A stretch of DNA of 64,000 nucleotides, from contig JAAOOA010000087.1 in NCBI GenBank assembly GCA_012861695.1, forward strand, positions 496,001-560,000, read 5' to 3'. The notes beneath the pieces were generated by a model that was not told where the DNA came from, did not search any database, and worked only from the letters and a program-made list of their open reading frames with translations. A program made the translations under genes and the position numbers. Source of the stretch: Trematomus loennbergii (lineage: Eukaryota > Chordata > Actinopteri > Perciformes > Nototheniidae). Shown piece after piece: positions 1-10,320 of the stretch. The first letter of the stretch is position 1. Each line of letters starts with the position of its first letter.

Positions 1-1103
1 ATTTCCCCCTTTAGATATACCATTTCAGGATCGGGGTCTAATCGCCAAAGACTTAACATTTATCATATGGCATGTGTCAATAAATGTTCTTTAAACAAAA
101 TGAAGTCTCTCCTGATTTAACTGTCTGGACCCCATCCTCAACTTTTTTTCAAACCATAACATGCCTTCAGAGGGCTTTCCTGTTGATCATGTTTGGTGGA
201 TTTTTTAATAGAATCATTGTAATCAATATTATATTACCTTTTAATCTATATAAATTGTATTAAAATTGTTGTCACTATTTTTTTCACCTAGTTCTACTAT
301 GCCAGCCATCAGAGGTATACATTTTGTAACATCTCTTTTAGGTTTCATTTCTTATTTTTATGAATTTCTATATAAAATGCTGATTTCTACCTGAAATGCT
401 TATGTATTTTTAATTACATTTTCGTAGAGCTTTGACTTTTTCAGCTGAATAAATATTATAACTCTAGATGGTTTTGTTCAGCATTGCCAGCTTCACTGTT
501 GAGCTTTATGTTGTGCCCAGCATTCTCCTGTGCTCTCAAATCAAAATGTGGATAAGCATAAAACAACACTCAAATAAACACTACAATACAACTTGTTATT
601 TGACACACACAAGGTTGTTCATTTGTGTGTATAAATATACAACACAGGCTATATACATATATATATACATATACAAGTATAATTAATACAACTGTTAATT
701 TGATTAGAGCTTTGACACATATATCTTTATTTATATATGTATAAGTATGACGACTTCCTCGGGCGATATCATGGTATAGCTAATTCATCTGGGTCAAAAC
801 GTGTTGTGCCCACATGCAAAGGTTGTAAACTCTGGTTTATCCCTGCGTGGTATTATAGTAATAGCAAACAGCAACGTTCAACTCCTTTAATGGTTATTGC
901 AAGTGCAATAAGAAGCTACAGGGACGTTAATCTACGTCGGTAATATTAACTTTATTTAATACAAGATTTACATCATACAGCCCATGTAGTATAATATTTT
1001 ACAAATGATGAATTACAGCAAACATGTGCAATATATCCATTATTACAGCTCCGTGGGCTGGCAGTAAGGCGATATGGGTCCGTTCTTATTGTGCATCCAT
1101 GGG
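1..1103. repeat. 5' part of duplicated segment (unit A copy)
   Basis: This AT-rich stretch is repeated with about 95% identity by eye at 26284-27357, differing mainly by small indels. No exon or conserved protein is recognisable; the short ORFs inside are not supported. The shared block ends at 'ccatgggt' in both copies. Unit A then has about 1.9 kb of extra sequence that unit B lacks. It is probably intronic or intergenic sequence of the astacin tandem unit. Confidence 0.8.
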
Positions 1104-2989
1104 TAAAGGTAAAACTCATGTAGTACTGAACACGTCACATCACATGAACGTGCCGGGCGGCGCGGTCCCGTGGGTTAGATGCGCGTTCATAATGCAGAGG
1201 GAAATAACTCTCAGAATAACGTTATTAGCACACTTGAGGAACGAATGTTTTTAATAAGGGCTATACAAGTGTTCATACTGGGTAGTTTATTTAGTTTAAA
1301 AAAAATTATCCAACGATTTACAGACCACTCTTTCCCATGTAAGTCAATGGGAAAAAGTGTTTCCGGGCCTGGCAACCAAACGGAAGTGTAGTACCGCCGT
1401 TTGGCCACCACGAATATTTTCATCTGAGTCCGGCGCACATCCTGGGGGCTTGCTACCTGCCTGTCAGCCTTCCATCTGTGCACAAACTTATCTCGTGCCC
1501 TCATTGGTCACGTGCGTTCGTGTGTGTTGGAGGAGGGGCTCTGTAAGGAAGTGGCAGATTTTTTCCGGTTGTGTATTTTCAAATTCCAGCGCACTCGAGC
1601 TGGTTTCTCCAAAATCACCTACCCCACCTTTAAGGTCAAAATATAATATTTGTAAATCTGACTCTGAAAGAGTCAGTGCCTCACCAGCCATGAACCTCAC
1701 CGCACGTCACTGCCACAAACTGAATCAGAATGATCAGGGCTGTCCTGAATACCATTTTTCGGGCTGGATATTTGGTAGTAATCAGCAGCGAATATTCGAA
1801 TATTCGGCCCGCCGGGGGGGCGTAGTAATCAGCAGCGAACCGCTTCAACACGTGTATTTCGGTGTATTCACGGCATTCATTTTGTTATTCTACAGTATTG
1901 TTGTTTTATAGTTATTTGTTAATGCAACCCAATTTGTGTTCTTTGAAATTGAAAAGGATATCGCATTGTGTTTGTTACTTTCGTTGCAGTTGTATACGTC
2001 TTAAGTGTAATTTCTTGGCTTCCTATTTATGGACATGCTTTTATTTTGAAGGAGAGTTAGCGCAGTTGACAGGAAGTTGTTGTTGCTTTGGAAACAACGT
2101 GACAGATATTAACGGAGAAAAGTAATATCTACATATAAAGACGGAGAAAGTAAACGATAACGTTTATGGTTAAGTCTTAGCACCCCCCAGAGGCACAAGC
2201 TCTTACGTTGATATTGGAGATTTCAATAAATTCAATTTGAAAAAATCCGAATATCCGAATAACGAAATTGAAACCCGAATAGTACTCCAACGAACGAATA
2301 TTCTGATATTCGGATATTCGGGTAGGCCTACAGTAGGGCTGTAGTATTCGGGTACAGTAAAGTATAGTAAATAATAACAAACTCCAGTGTTAGAATTCCA
2401 TAATTCCATATTCATAAATAAAATGATATGCAAATAACATTTTCTTGGCTGTGGACTTGTACTCTACATAATTATGTTGAGCTCATGGTAATCTAATTCA
2501 ATAAACAATAACTGCAATGAACAGATAGCATTTTCTGACTCGTAAAATGATTGGATATGGTGTAATTTGGTAAATGATTCTGTGTTGAAAAATGTATATC
2601 TTTAAAAAACTGCGTTGGTGTATTAGTCGCGGGCCATACACATTTTTTTTTGTAAATCGATCGAGAGGGGTGTTCAAATAACGTATTTTGGTGTGTAGAA
2701 CACACATCTATTTAGATTTATTTATTTTGAAGTTGTTGCTATGGAAACAACATGACGGAGAAAAAAGTAATATCTTCTGCATATAATAACGGACAAAGTA
2801 AAGAATGAAGTGTATGTTTAAATGTTAGCACCGCCCGAAGAGGCTCAAGCTCTTACGTTGAGTCTGGAGTTTCAATACATTCGGAATTTGACCGTGTAAA
2901 ATGTCCTCTTGGGTTACCGTACAGCCAATGCGTGACGTCATTGGTAAGCGTAACGGCCCCAGAACACATATGGTACCTACACCGCACCT
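1104..2989. repeat. Unit-A-specific repeat mosaic
   Basis: This block is present here but absent from the paralogous position 27357-27361. It contains a reverse-oriented piece of the TTAA-type MITE (about 1440-1633, ending 'ctaccccacctttaa'). It also has palindromic segments rich in CGAATATTCG and related words (1790-1810, 2230-2350), and a local direct duplication in which 2060-2240 resembles 2730-2890. It looks like nested DNA-transposon debris; I see no gene. Confidence 0.6.
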
Positions 2990-3102
2990 CTCCACCATTC
3001 CATTTGTATCACCGTATCATTTGTTAATTAAATGCTGTTAACTTTTAAATAAGCTTCCTTTGACTCTTTTCAGCTAATCCTGCTCTCAGGTTTAAATCAC
3101 CT

Positions 3103-3482
3103 TTAACAGTCTGTGGGTAGGTAATGTTGGAGAAACCAGCTCGAGTGCGCTAGAATTGAAAATACACAGCCGGAAAAAATCGGCCCTTCCTTCAGACTTC
3201 CTTACAGAGCCCCTCCTCCAACACACACAACGCGCACATGACCAATGAGGGCACGAGATAAGTTTGTGCACAGATGGAAGGCTGACAGGCAGGTAGGCCA
3301 TCCAGTTAAAATGAGTCGTGCTTTTTACAGTACCACGGCTTCCACAGATGATGTTTTTTTATGGATTTTTTGTCAAAGCACTTAAGATATTCATTGCTAT
3401 CGGGATGTTAAGAGCATTCCATGGAATATAACAAAACGTGTATCTCGAGCCGGTTTCTCAAACTTACCTACCCCACCTTTAA
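3103..3482 (+). mobile_element. TTAA-flanked MITE, GGTGGGGTAGG family
   Basis: The element is bounded by TTAA at both ends (3103-3106 and 3479-3482). Its right end reads CCTACCCCACCTTTAA and its left end carries the inverse in mutated form, followed on both sides by the inverse of 'GAGAAACC(A/G)GCTCGAG'. TTAA target duplication fits the piggyBac or Kolobok superfamilies. It has no coding capacity. Relatives are at 27474-27835, about 24493-24700 (inverted, partial) and about 1440-1633. Confidence 0.7.
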
Positions 3483-3483
3483 A

Positions 3484-4860
3484 TGCCATTTGTTGCTACT
3501 TTGTACTTTTACTCCACTACATGTGGATCCCTTTAGTTACTTTACAGATCTGGATTAATGATGTGAAATATAATCAAGTGTTAAATCAGACTTTAGTTCC
3601 ACCTGGAGTAAATTCACAAGCTACCCTGCAGTATACAAAGTCATTCAAACTAGCTGCACCTTTACCAGCTTTGAGAACACTTTAATGATCAATCATTATA
3701 AAACATATCATATATATTATTCTGAAATGGACCAATCTGCATAACGACTACTTTTATTCCTAGCATTCAGTACCATTTAGGTCCCCAACACATTATATCA
3801 TGCATTTTGTATTTAAAAGGTCTAATGCTTATTTTTTTAAAGTTTGGTTTTAAATGTTTATCCCCCTCTACCATAAAACAACAATGTTATTTACCCAGGA
3901 TATTCAAAATTCTAAATAATTACTCTGATTTTAGCACAAGTAGGCCAAATTGCTGTGTCCCCAATCATGTTTGCTCAACTTCTGTAACAGATATAAAAAA
4001 AGAAATCAAAGAAATCCAAACAAATTCTACATTTTTGTCACTGTTGTATAACCCTTTTGCTAATATTCCTCACCAAATGTAATTAGTTTGTATTAATTCA
4101 TTTTTATTGTTTAAAGTTTTTTTTAAAGTGTGTGTCCCCTGTTTGAATGTCCCCCCTGTTACTCTGATTTGAACCCTCCGGACACGCCCCTTTACTATTC
4201 TACTATTTGTATAACCCAAAAGAAGAAGGATACATTTTGAGAGGGAAAATCATCTTCAAGAAGCAGAGTGTATGCATTCTTCCTTCAACGTTTTTCTAAC
4301 GTTTTTAAAGAACTTAACTGTTGCGGTAAAGCATAAATGTCCACCCTGTTATGCTCATTTTTAGTGGAAACTGATCATTTGTTTTACATTTAGAAAATAT
4401 GGTAAATATATCTATCAAATATGTGTTTCTGTTGTCACCAAGTGCTAGCTTGATTATCATCACACATTTAGCAATAGCCAAGTTTAGCATACAATGTCCA
4501 CCCTGTTACTATTTTTCACATTAACAGGGTGGACTCACAGTAACTGGGGATGTTAAAAAAGATTTTTTTTAAACATAATATCCTGAGCTTGACCAAAATA
4601 TTTTTCTTATACTTTAACAAGCCATCATTCAGATTAAATAAAAAAAAACATGGAAAATTATGTTTTTATTTTTGATTAACCTAGCTGAAATGGCACCGAA
4701 TGCTAGGAATGACCTGCTACTTTAACTATATTTTGATGCTAATGCTTTTCTACTTTTACTTGAGTCACATTTTGAATGAAGGACTTTTATAGAGTATTCC
4801 TACACTCTGGTACTTCTACTTTTACTCAAGTACAGATCTGAGTACTTCTCCCACCTCTGA
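3484..4860. repeat. Direct repeat R1, interrupted by a MITE
   Basis: The two parts 3484-3755 and 4711-4860 form one block that is repeated at 9893-10320 (R2) and 27830-28260 (unit B). The block includes degenerate 'acttttactcaagta'-type words. It lies directly upstream of the first catalytic astacin exon, and R2 lies downstream of the second. R1 and R2 are therefore suitably placed direct repeats for deletion of the exons between them. Confidence 0.75.
3756..4710. mobile_element. 955-bp non-autonomous DNA transposon inside R1
   Basis: Inverted ends ATTCCTAGCATTC and GAATGCTAGGAAT, with imperfect inversion continuing for about 24 bp, bracket sequence that is absent from the matching block at 27830-28260 and from R2. 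The interior repeats the word 'tgtccaccctgtta' several times and has a perfect 13-bp hairpin at 4496-4534. The 91-codon ORF inside (3807-4082) has no recognisable motif. The superfamily is not assigned because the target duplication is not clear. Confidence 0.65.
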
Positions 4861-4935
4861 GGAAAAGTCTAAGAACCTGAATGTGACCCTTGACCTCCAT
4901 TGAACCACAGCTGCTTTGTTTCTTTCTCCTCAGCT

Positions 4936-5051
4936 TCTCGTGAGCGCTCCATCATCGAGCGCGGCCTGACTTCCTTCCACGATGTTTCCTGCATTCGCTT
5001 CGTCAGACGCACGAGCCAGAGAGACTTCCTGAACATCCAGTCAGACGGCGG
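4936..5051 (+). CDS. Astacin metalloprotease exon, N-terminal part of catalytic domain
   Basis: The acceptor 'ctcctcag' precedes 4936 and the donor 'gtaaac' starts at 5052. The exon reads SRERSIIERGLTSFHDV, then SCIRFVRRT and FLNIQSDGG, which matches the region of the M12A (astacin) catalytic domain that includes the first conserved disulphide cysteine (SCIRF). Astacins are secreted zinc endopeptidases; in fish they include hatching enzymes and nephrosin-like proteases. The exon ends in phase 2 and joins to 5519 to restore Gly-Gly-Cys-Tyr-Ser-Tyr. Exons for the signal peptide, propeptide and start of the mature enzyme were not found in 1-4935, so they lie further upstream or are lost. Family assignment is firm; the subfamily is not. 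Confidence 0.88.
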
Positions 5052-5101
5052 GTAAACCTCGTATTTGTAAACCTACTTTGCAAAAAAACAGATTATGATT
5101 C

Positions 5102-5500
5102 TTAAAGGTCTCCTATTATACTATTTTGAGGCATCCTTTTTTTTATTTCCTGCTTTTTTACACATACTCTCTCCAGTACAGGTTAGCTCTGAGTGTTAGC
5201 GATGCTTGCTAATGTAAACAAAGACCATATTACGTCCAAAACTGTCACGCATTGTTTCTGATAGCAACGTTTCTGATAGGGCCGTGGGTGTAAAGCCCGC
5301 CCACATTTCCGATATTACGTCATATCGGACGCAAATCTGGATCAGCTCCGTTGTAGCCCCGTTTTTAGAGATTTGGGTACGGAGGAAAAGAGAGAGGGTT
5401 TTATTTTCTGACACTTTGTGAGTTCCCTGACACACCGGGGACACATCTTTATGTACAAAGGGCATGAAAAAGTGCAATTTGCATGATAGGAGACCTGTAA
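5102..5500 (+). mobile_element. TTAA-type MITE filling astacin intron
   Basis: It begins TTAAAGGTCTCCTATTAT and ends with the inverse GCATGATAGGAGACCTGTAA, so the ends are inverted and lie at a TTAA-like target. It is related to the element at 60131-60625 (shared 'caccggggacacat' and terminal words) and to the partial one starting at 63902. It makes up about 400 of the 467 bp of the intron and stops 18 bp before the acceptor of the exon at 5519. Confidence 0.75.
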
Positions 5501-5518
5501 ATGTTGTGTTTGTTGCAG

Positions 5519-5697
5519 CTGCTACTCGTACGTGTGCCGTCGGGGCTACTCCCAGACGGTGTCTCTGGACCGGCAGAGCTGCCTGTATCACAGCACGGTT
5601 CAACACGAGCTGCTGCACACGCTCAGGTTCAACAAGTTGTCAACCCGCTCCGACAGAGACCAGCACATCCACATCCTGTGGGAGGACATCCAGTCCG
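5519..5697 (+). CDS. Astacin exon with altered zinc-binding motif
   Basis: The acceptor 'gtttgttgcag' precedes 5519 and the donor GT is at 5698. The exon encodes CYSYVCRRGYSQTVSLDRQS, then CLYHSTVQ and the active-site helix HELLHTLRFNKLSTRSDRD, then IHILWEDIQS. The family motif is HExxHxxGxxHE. Here the first two histidines and the catalytic glutamate remain, but Gly is Arg, the third zinc-ligand histidine is Lys and the following Glu is Leu. The usual YVGR glycine is also Cys, giving an unpaired cysteine. The frame is open and both splice sites are canonical. By family knowledge this should weaken or abolish zinc binding, so a pseudoenzyme or decaying gene is likely. Confidence 0.9.
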
Positions 5698-5728
5698 GTC
5701 TGTATCCTAAACTGTTCTTATTATACAT

Positions 5729-6079
5729 TGTTACGTTCCCTCCAAAATCTAGGGGTACGAAGGGGAGTAACAAAACACAGAACGACCAGCACGAGAAAGA
5801 AAGAGAGGAAACTGATCTCTTTGTTCACACATGAGATTTACTTCAACAATAATGGACAACCAGGTCCCACACAGAGACCCAAGACGACGTGCTGCACCCA
5901 TGCAGCCAGAGGAGAAAAGGGAGAGCGACTGCAGCCTTCCTCAGGTCCTATATGGAGGCCCTGATTGGGGATTGGGAGCACCTGGGAGAGAGGCTGCACC
6001 TGGAGACAATCAGGCTGCACCTGGAGAATCAGAGGGAGAGAGAGAAAGACACACCCCACGCACACTACGGCACGTAACA
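5729..6079 (-). repeat. LTR (3' LTR on minus strand)
   Basis: 351 bp, terminal TGTTACG...CGTAACA, near-identical to 8569-8926. Confidence 0.93.
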
Positions 6080-6172
6080 CCCCCCCCCATAAAACCAAAC
6101 AAGTGTTTGGCCACAGTTACCAAAAACACTCAGACTATTGGACATGAATCGTGACCCATTGTAATCGTAATC

Positions 6173-8191
6173 TCACCCATAGTACAGTACATCGGCCACC
6201 ACCTTATCTGCTCCCCTCTTGTGCTTGATGACGATATTGTATTCTGGGTGCTGGTCTTTTGACTTTTCCGTAGACTGCTTGGAAGCTGCCACCTGCTGCT
6301 TCCAAGCTACACACCCTGCCACTAGATGACCAGGATCAAGACAAAAGAAACATAATCTCTTGGGACCTCGAGTTCTGGTCAAAACACAACCTGCAAACAC
6401 CTTCGGATGAGTCTGAGCTAGGTCACCACCTACAGCACCAGGGACTGAAACGTCTACAACCTCAGCAGTAGGATACACTTTACCCCCGGCTATATCGTTA
6501 CCCATTATGAAATCCACTCCGTCGACAGGAAACTTGGGCAGCACAGCAACTGGAAAGAAACCAGTAGCCAGTTTAGACTGTACCTGGATCTTGTGAAGAG
6601 GTGCAGGCACACAACCCATCCCAATACCTCTTACCACCGCACTTGCATCACAGGCAGACTCAGCACTCAAGGGCAGAACACTGGCAAGAATGAACGACTG
6701 TGAGCCACCACTGTCTCGTAACACCGTGACCTGCCGCTGGTCCTCCACCTTTCCTGACAGAGAGACAAAAGCAGTAGAGATGAACGGTTTCAAGCACTCA
6801 TCAGGCCCTTTGTTAACAGTGGCCCGTCCACTAGGACACACTGCTGTAACCAAGCCCACCCCTTCTGGGTGCTTGCCAGCCGCTGTCTGCTCTCGCTTCC
6901 AACCTGCACAGTCTGCTATCACATGACCTGGGTCATGACAAAAAAAGCAAGCTCTGTTTAGCCTGGGATCTAACACTGGAACACTGGCACAGGGAACGTA
7001 ATTGTCAGGAGCTCTACGATAAGTGTCTCGCTGAGGAGGATCACGCTGAAAGAAAACGCTCTTGTGTATCAGTGCAAACTCGTCTGCCAGAGTGGCAGCC
7101 TGCTGAAGGGTAGTTACCTTCTGCTCGTTCAGGTAGACTACCGTACGCTCAGGCACACAGTTCTTAAACTCCTCTAACATCATTAGCTCACACACTGAAG
7201 TAATGTCGTCAGCTTTACAAGCTCTACACCACCTGTCAAAGAGGACTTTCTTCTCTCTTGCGAAGTCCACGTAAGTTTGGCCAGAAGTTTTCATCAGGCC
7301 GCGAAAACGCTGCCTGTAGGCCTCAGGCACAAGCTCATATGCCCTGAGAACAGCACTTTAACATTATCATACACTAAACTATCCTCGACAGAAAGAGAAG
7401 AGCAAGCTTCTGAGCCTTGCCGACTAGCTTACACTGTAAAAGAATAGCCCACACGTCTTCTGGCCAGCGCAGAGCAGCAGCAATGCGCTCAAATGCACCA
7501 AAATAGATCTCCACCTCTGATTCACGAAACACAGGGACCAAAGAAATATGCCTACTCACGTCAAAGGAGGCAGCAGGACCAGACGATGTAACGGCAGAAT
7601 CACCCCCCCCAGCTGCCTGAAGCTCTAACTGACGCATCCGGACAGCAGTGTCTGCCTCCACTTTCCTGATCTCCAGCTCCCTCCGGACAGCAGTGTCTGC
7701 CTCCACTTCCTGATCTCCAGCTCCGACTTCCTGATCTCCAGCTCCCTCCTGAGCTGAAAATCCCTATCACGCTCCTCCTTCTCCCACTGTAGACGAGCCA
7801 TACGCACTTTTACCCTGGCATCTAATTTAGACCCCGTAGGTGAGGACCCTGCCGAAAAGGAGTCCAACTGAGGCATGTTGAAAAGTTTTGCCTGTTCCGT
7901 AGCACTCTGAACACCTGGAGTAACACCAACGCGGCCTCCACCAGGAGACTCTGCTGCTACAGCCCCAGCCACCGTGCCAGGAGATTCCACTGAAGTAGGC
8001 AGACTCAAAACCCCCTGTTCAACTAGTCCAGTTAGCAAAGTAGCCTTGAGTTCACTTTTACCAAGAGCAGAGGAGACAGAAATGTGATAATGGTCAGCAA
8101 CTAACCGCAAATCAACCTTCCTACACCAGTCTAGCTGACCCACAGTAGGACTGGCCACAAACTGCTCCAAAACAAAAGCCATCCTTATCAA
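6173..8191 (-). pseudogene. Gag/protease ORF of Gypsy element (SCAN-like), frameshifted and internally deleted
   Basis: The minus-strand reading starts near 8182 (MAFVLEQFVASP), continues through a charged stretch with imperfect tandem repeats (LEIRK and TAVR words, about 7640-7760), and then a SCAN-like Gag region (about 7590-7080). A CX2CX4HX4C zinc knuckle follows (CFFCHDPGHVIADC, about 6950), then a retropepsin-like part with DSG (LRDSGGSQSF) and a later DFIMGND. A second knuckle (CFFCLDPGHLVAGC) is followed directly by NIVIKHKRGAD and VVADVL. That resembles the C-terminal tail of the RNase H region in Gypsy polymerases, so reverse transcriptase and most of RNase H appear deleted. Frames change near 7630 and 7340-7374. 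SCAN-like Gag is known from Gmr1-type Gypsy elements; membership there is an inference. Confidence 0.8.
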
Positions 8192-8568
8192 CGGCGACTT
8201 ACAATCTTTTTTTTTTTTTTAACAAACTTCCCCAGATCCTGCCTACCAAACTTACCTAACTATCTTCTGGAGCGTGCCGGGCTCGAGGCGACTTTAAAGG
8301 CAAACATCAGCGGCCGAAACCCTGAAACGCCTGCCCCCAACAGGGAATAAATCCCCACCCAGGATTACCCCGAAAATAAAAAAGGCAAAATAAAAAATGA
8401 GTGCCTGAAGGAAAGACTGATTCAGCCCAGCTAGACACTCCCCTATCTAAACTGAGGAAGCTTTTAAACAGCAAGAGACTTCACAGCCAATGCTACCAAA
8501 CACAATATCAACGCTAAACCACAAACAGATACTCACTCTTTGTCTCAAAGATCGGACGAGCCCCCATT

Positions 8569-8926
8569 TGTTACGTTCCCTCCAAAATCTAGGGGTACGA
8601 AGGGGAGTAACAAAACACAGAACGACCAGCACGAGAAAGAAAGAGAGGAAACTGATCTCTTTGTTCACACATGAGATTTACTTCAACAATAATGGACAAC
8701 CAGGTCCCACACAGAGACCCAAGACGACGTGCTGCACCCATGCAGCCAGAGGAGAAAAGGGAGAGCGACTGCAGCCTTCCTCAGGTCCTATATGGAGGCC
8801 CTGATTGGGGATTGGGAGCACCTGGGAGAGAGGCTGCACCTGGAGACAATCAGGCTGCACCTGGAGAATCAGAGGGAGAGAGAGAAAGACACACACCCAC
8901 ACGCACACACACTACGGCACGTAACA
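8569..8926 (-). repeat. LTR (5' LTR on minus strand)
   Basis: 358 bp, same termini as 5729-6079. The CA-rich segment near 8888-8912 is longer than in the other LTR. Confidence 0.93.
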
Positions 8927-9199
8927 TACATCCATTCTCTAATAATGTGAAGATGATTTTCCACATCTTTCTTCCGATACTCCAAAAAAAGAAGAAGGTG
9001 TTTGAACGTTTAATGTTGATATTGATTAACAGCTTCATTCTGTAGATCGTTGCTCGGCTTTTAATGAATGAACATGGCTTTGTACAGAAAGGACTCTGAT
9101 AGAATGAATGACAGGGGTAATAACACAGTATACTTTATTTGAAAGACAAATTAATACATAAAAACATATTCAAGATCAAAATAAAGTACCTCAGAATGT

Positions 9200-9840
9200 A
9201 ACGGACCGTCCACACAGCAGCGATAAAAAATCTTGAAACGCTTCGCCCATTCACTTTGAATGGGGTGACGTCACTTTGCCTCACTTTTCGCCGAACTGCA
9301 TTGTGGGCAGGCGAGCGGAGATTTTCAGGATTTTCAGGATTCAAAGTTGAACAATGTTTTGAGGCTGAGGTGGAAGCGTCAGCCAATCAAATCCCGTGTA
9401 CGCAAATCTGACCGTTCAAGCTCTAGCCAATCAAACGGCGTGTATGCTGGGAGAGACATACCGCAGGTCATTTCCTCATATTCCAAAAAATGGAGGAGAA
9501 ATTAGCGGTAGCGAATCACCCGGTGCTTTATGACCAGTCCCTATTTACCTACCGGGATACAAACCGGAGGAGCCAGGCATGGAGGGAGGTGGCAGAGACA
9601 GTGGTAGGTTTTCGCCTGTTTGGGGAGTTTATATCCAGTTTACTTCGGGCTTTTTAGCTAACCTAGCATGTGTTGTAACGGGGGTAAAGATGTTTGTTTT
9701 GGAACATTTGTGTATTTATATATGCATCAGGTCTGAAACCGCGCCCTATTATGCACATTTTCAGGTGTATCACTACGGTACGAGATTAAATCAAGTTTTA
9801 TCTGCAAAGGAGAAGCAGACGTGGGAAGTAACTAAGTAGA
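9200..9840 (+). mobile_element. Partial PIF/Harbinger-like element
   Basis: The block starts near 'ggaccgtccacacagcagcg' and includes a MADF-like exon at 9490-9603. The homologous unit B position (16471 on) lacks it, so it is an insertion or a divergent allele. Borders are approximate. Confidence 0.45.
9490..9603 (+). pseudogene. MADF/Myb-SANT-like first exon of Harbinger accessory protein
   Basis: ATG at 9490 opens MEEKLAVANHPVLYDQSLF, then TYRDTNRRSQAWREVAETV, followed by a possible donor 'gtaggt' at 9604. The order of hydrophobic and tryptophan positions (LYD, YRD, AWREV) matches MADF domains found in the DNA-binding protein of PIF/Harbinger transposons and in domesticated fish genes. No further exons were found nearby, so this is a fragment. 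Confidence 0.5.
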
Positions 9841-9892
9841 TTTACTCAAGTACTGTACTTAAGCACAATTTTGAGGAACCTGTACTTTAGTA

Positions 9893-10320
9893 TTTCCATT
9901 TGTTGCTACTTTGTACTTCCACTCCACTTCAGTTCAGAGGTAAATGGTGTACTTTTACTCCACTACATGTATGTAATACCTATACCTAATACCTAATACT
10001 TCACAGATGTGGATGAATGATGTGAAATATAATCAAGTGTTAAATCAGACTTTAGTTCCACCTGGAGTCAATTCACAAGCTACCCTGCACTATACAAAGT
10101 CATTCAAACTAGCTGCACCTTTACCAGCTTTGAGAACACTTTAATGATCAATCATTATAAAACATATCATATATTATTCTGAAATGGATCAATCTGCACA
10201 ATGACTACTTTTACTGTCGCTACTTTAACTATATTTTGATGATAATACTTTTCTACTTTTACTTGAGGAACATTTTGAATGCAGGACTTTTACTGTAACA
10301 AGATCTGAGTATTTTTAATG
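9893..10320. repeat. Direct repeat R2
   Basis: Same family of sequence as R1 (3484-3755 plus 4711-4860) and 27830-28260. It shares 'gtgaaatataatcaagtgtt' and the following 200 bp. It lacks the stretch 'tattcctgcactctggtac' that R1 and unit B have. Confidence 0.75.

Larger units (their letters stand above)
5724..8931 (-). mobile_element. Young Gypsy-type LTR element, gag/protease only
   Basis: Two LTRs at 5729-6079 and 8569-8926 start TGTTACG and end CGTAACA. They are flanked by the 5-bp target duplication TACAT (5724-5728 and 8927-8931). By eye the first 300 or so bases of the LTRs are identical; they differ mainly in a CA-rich stretch near one end. The element reads on the minus strand. Next to the 8569 LTR, 8553-8566 gives on the minus strand TGGGGGCTCGTCCG, a primer-binding site of proline-tRNA type. 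Next to the 6079 end, 6080-6088 is a run of nine G on the minus strand, the polypurine tract. Reverse transcriptase and integrase are missing, so it depends on other elements. It sits in the intron between the astacin exons 5519-5697 and 12534-12615. Confidence 0.93.

Noticed and set aside
468..943. Short plus-strand ORFs repeated at 26747-27186
   Set aside because: They recur only because the whole segment is duplicated. Indels between the copies change the frames, and there are no motifs.
5464..5964. 166-codon ORF running through the astacin exon into the LTR
   Set aside because: The frame differs from the astacin reading frame and crosses a splice donor and an LTR boundary.
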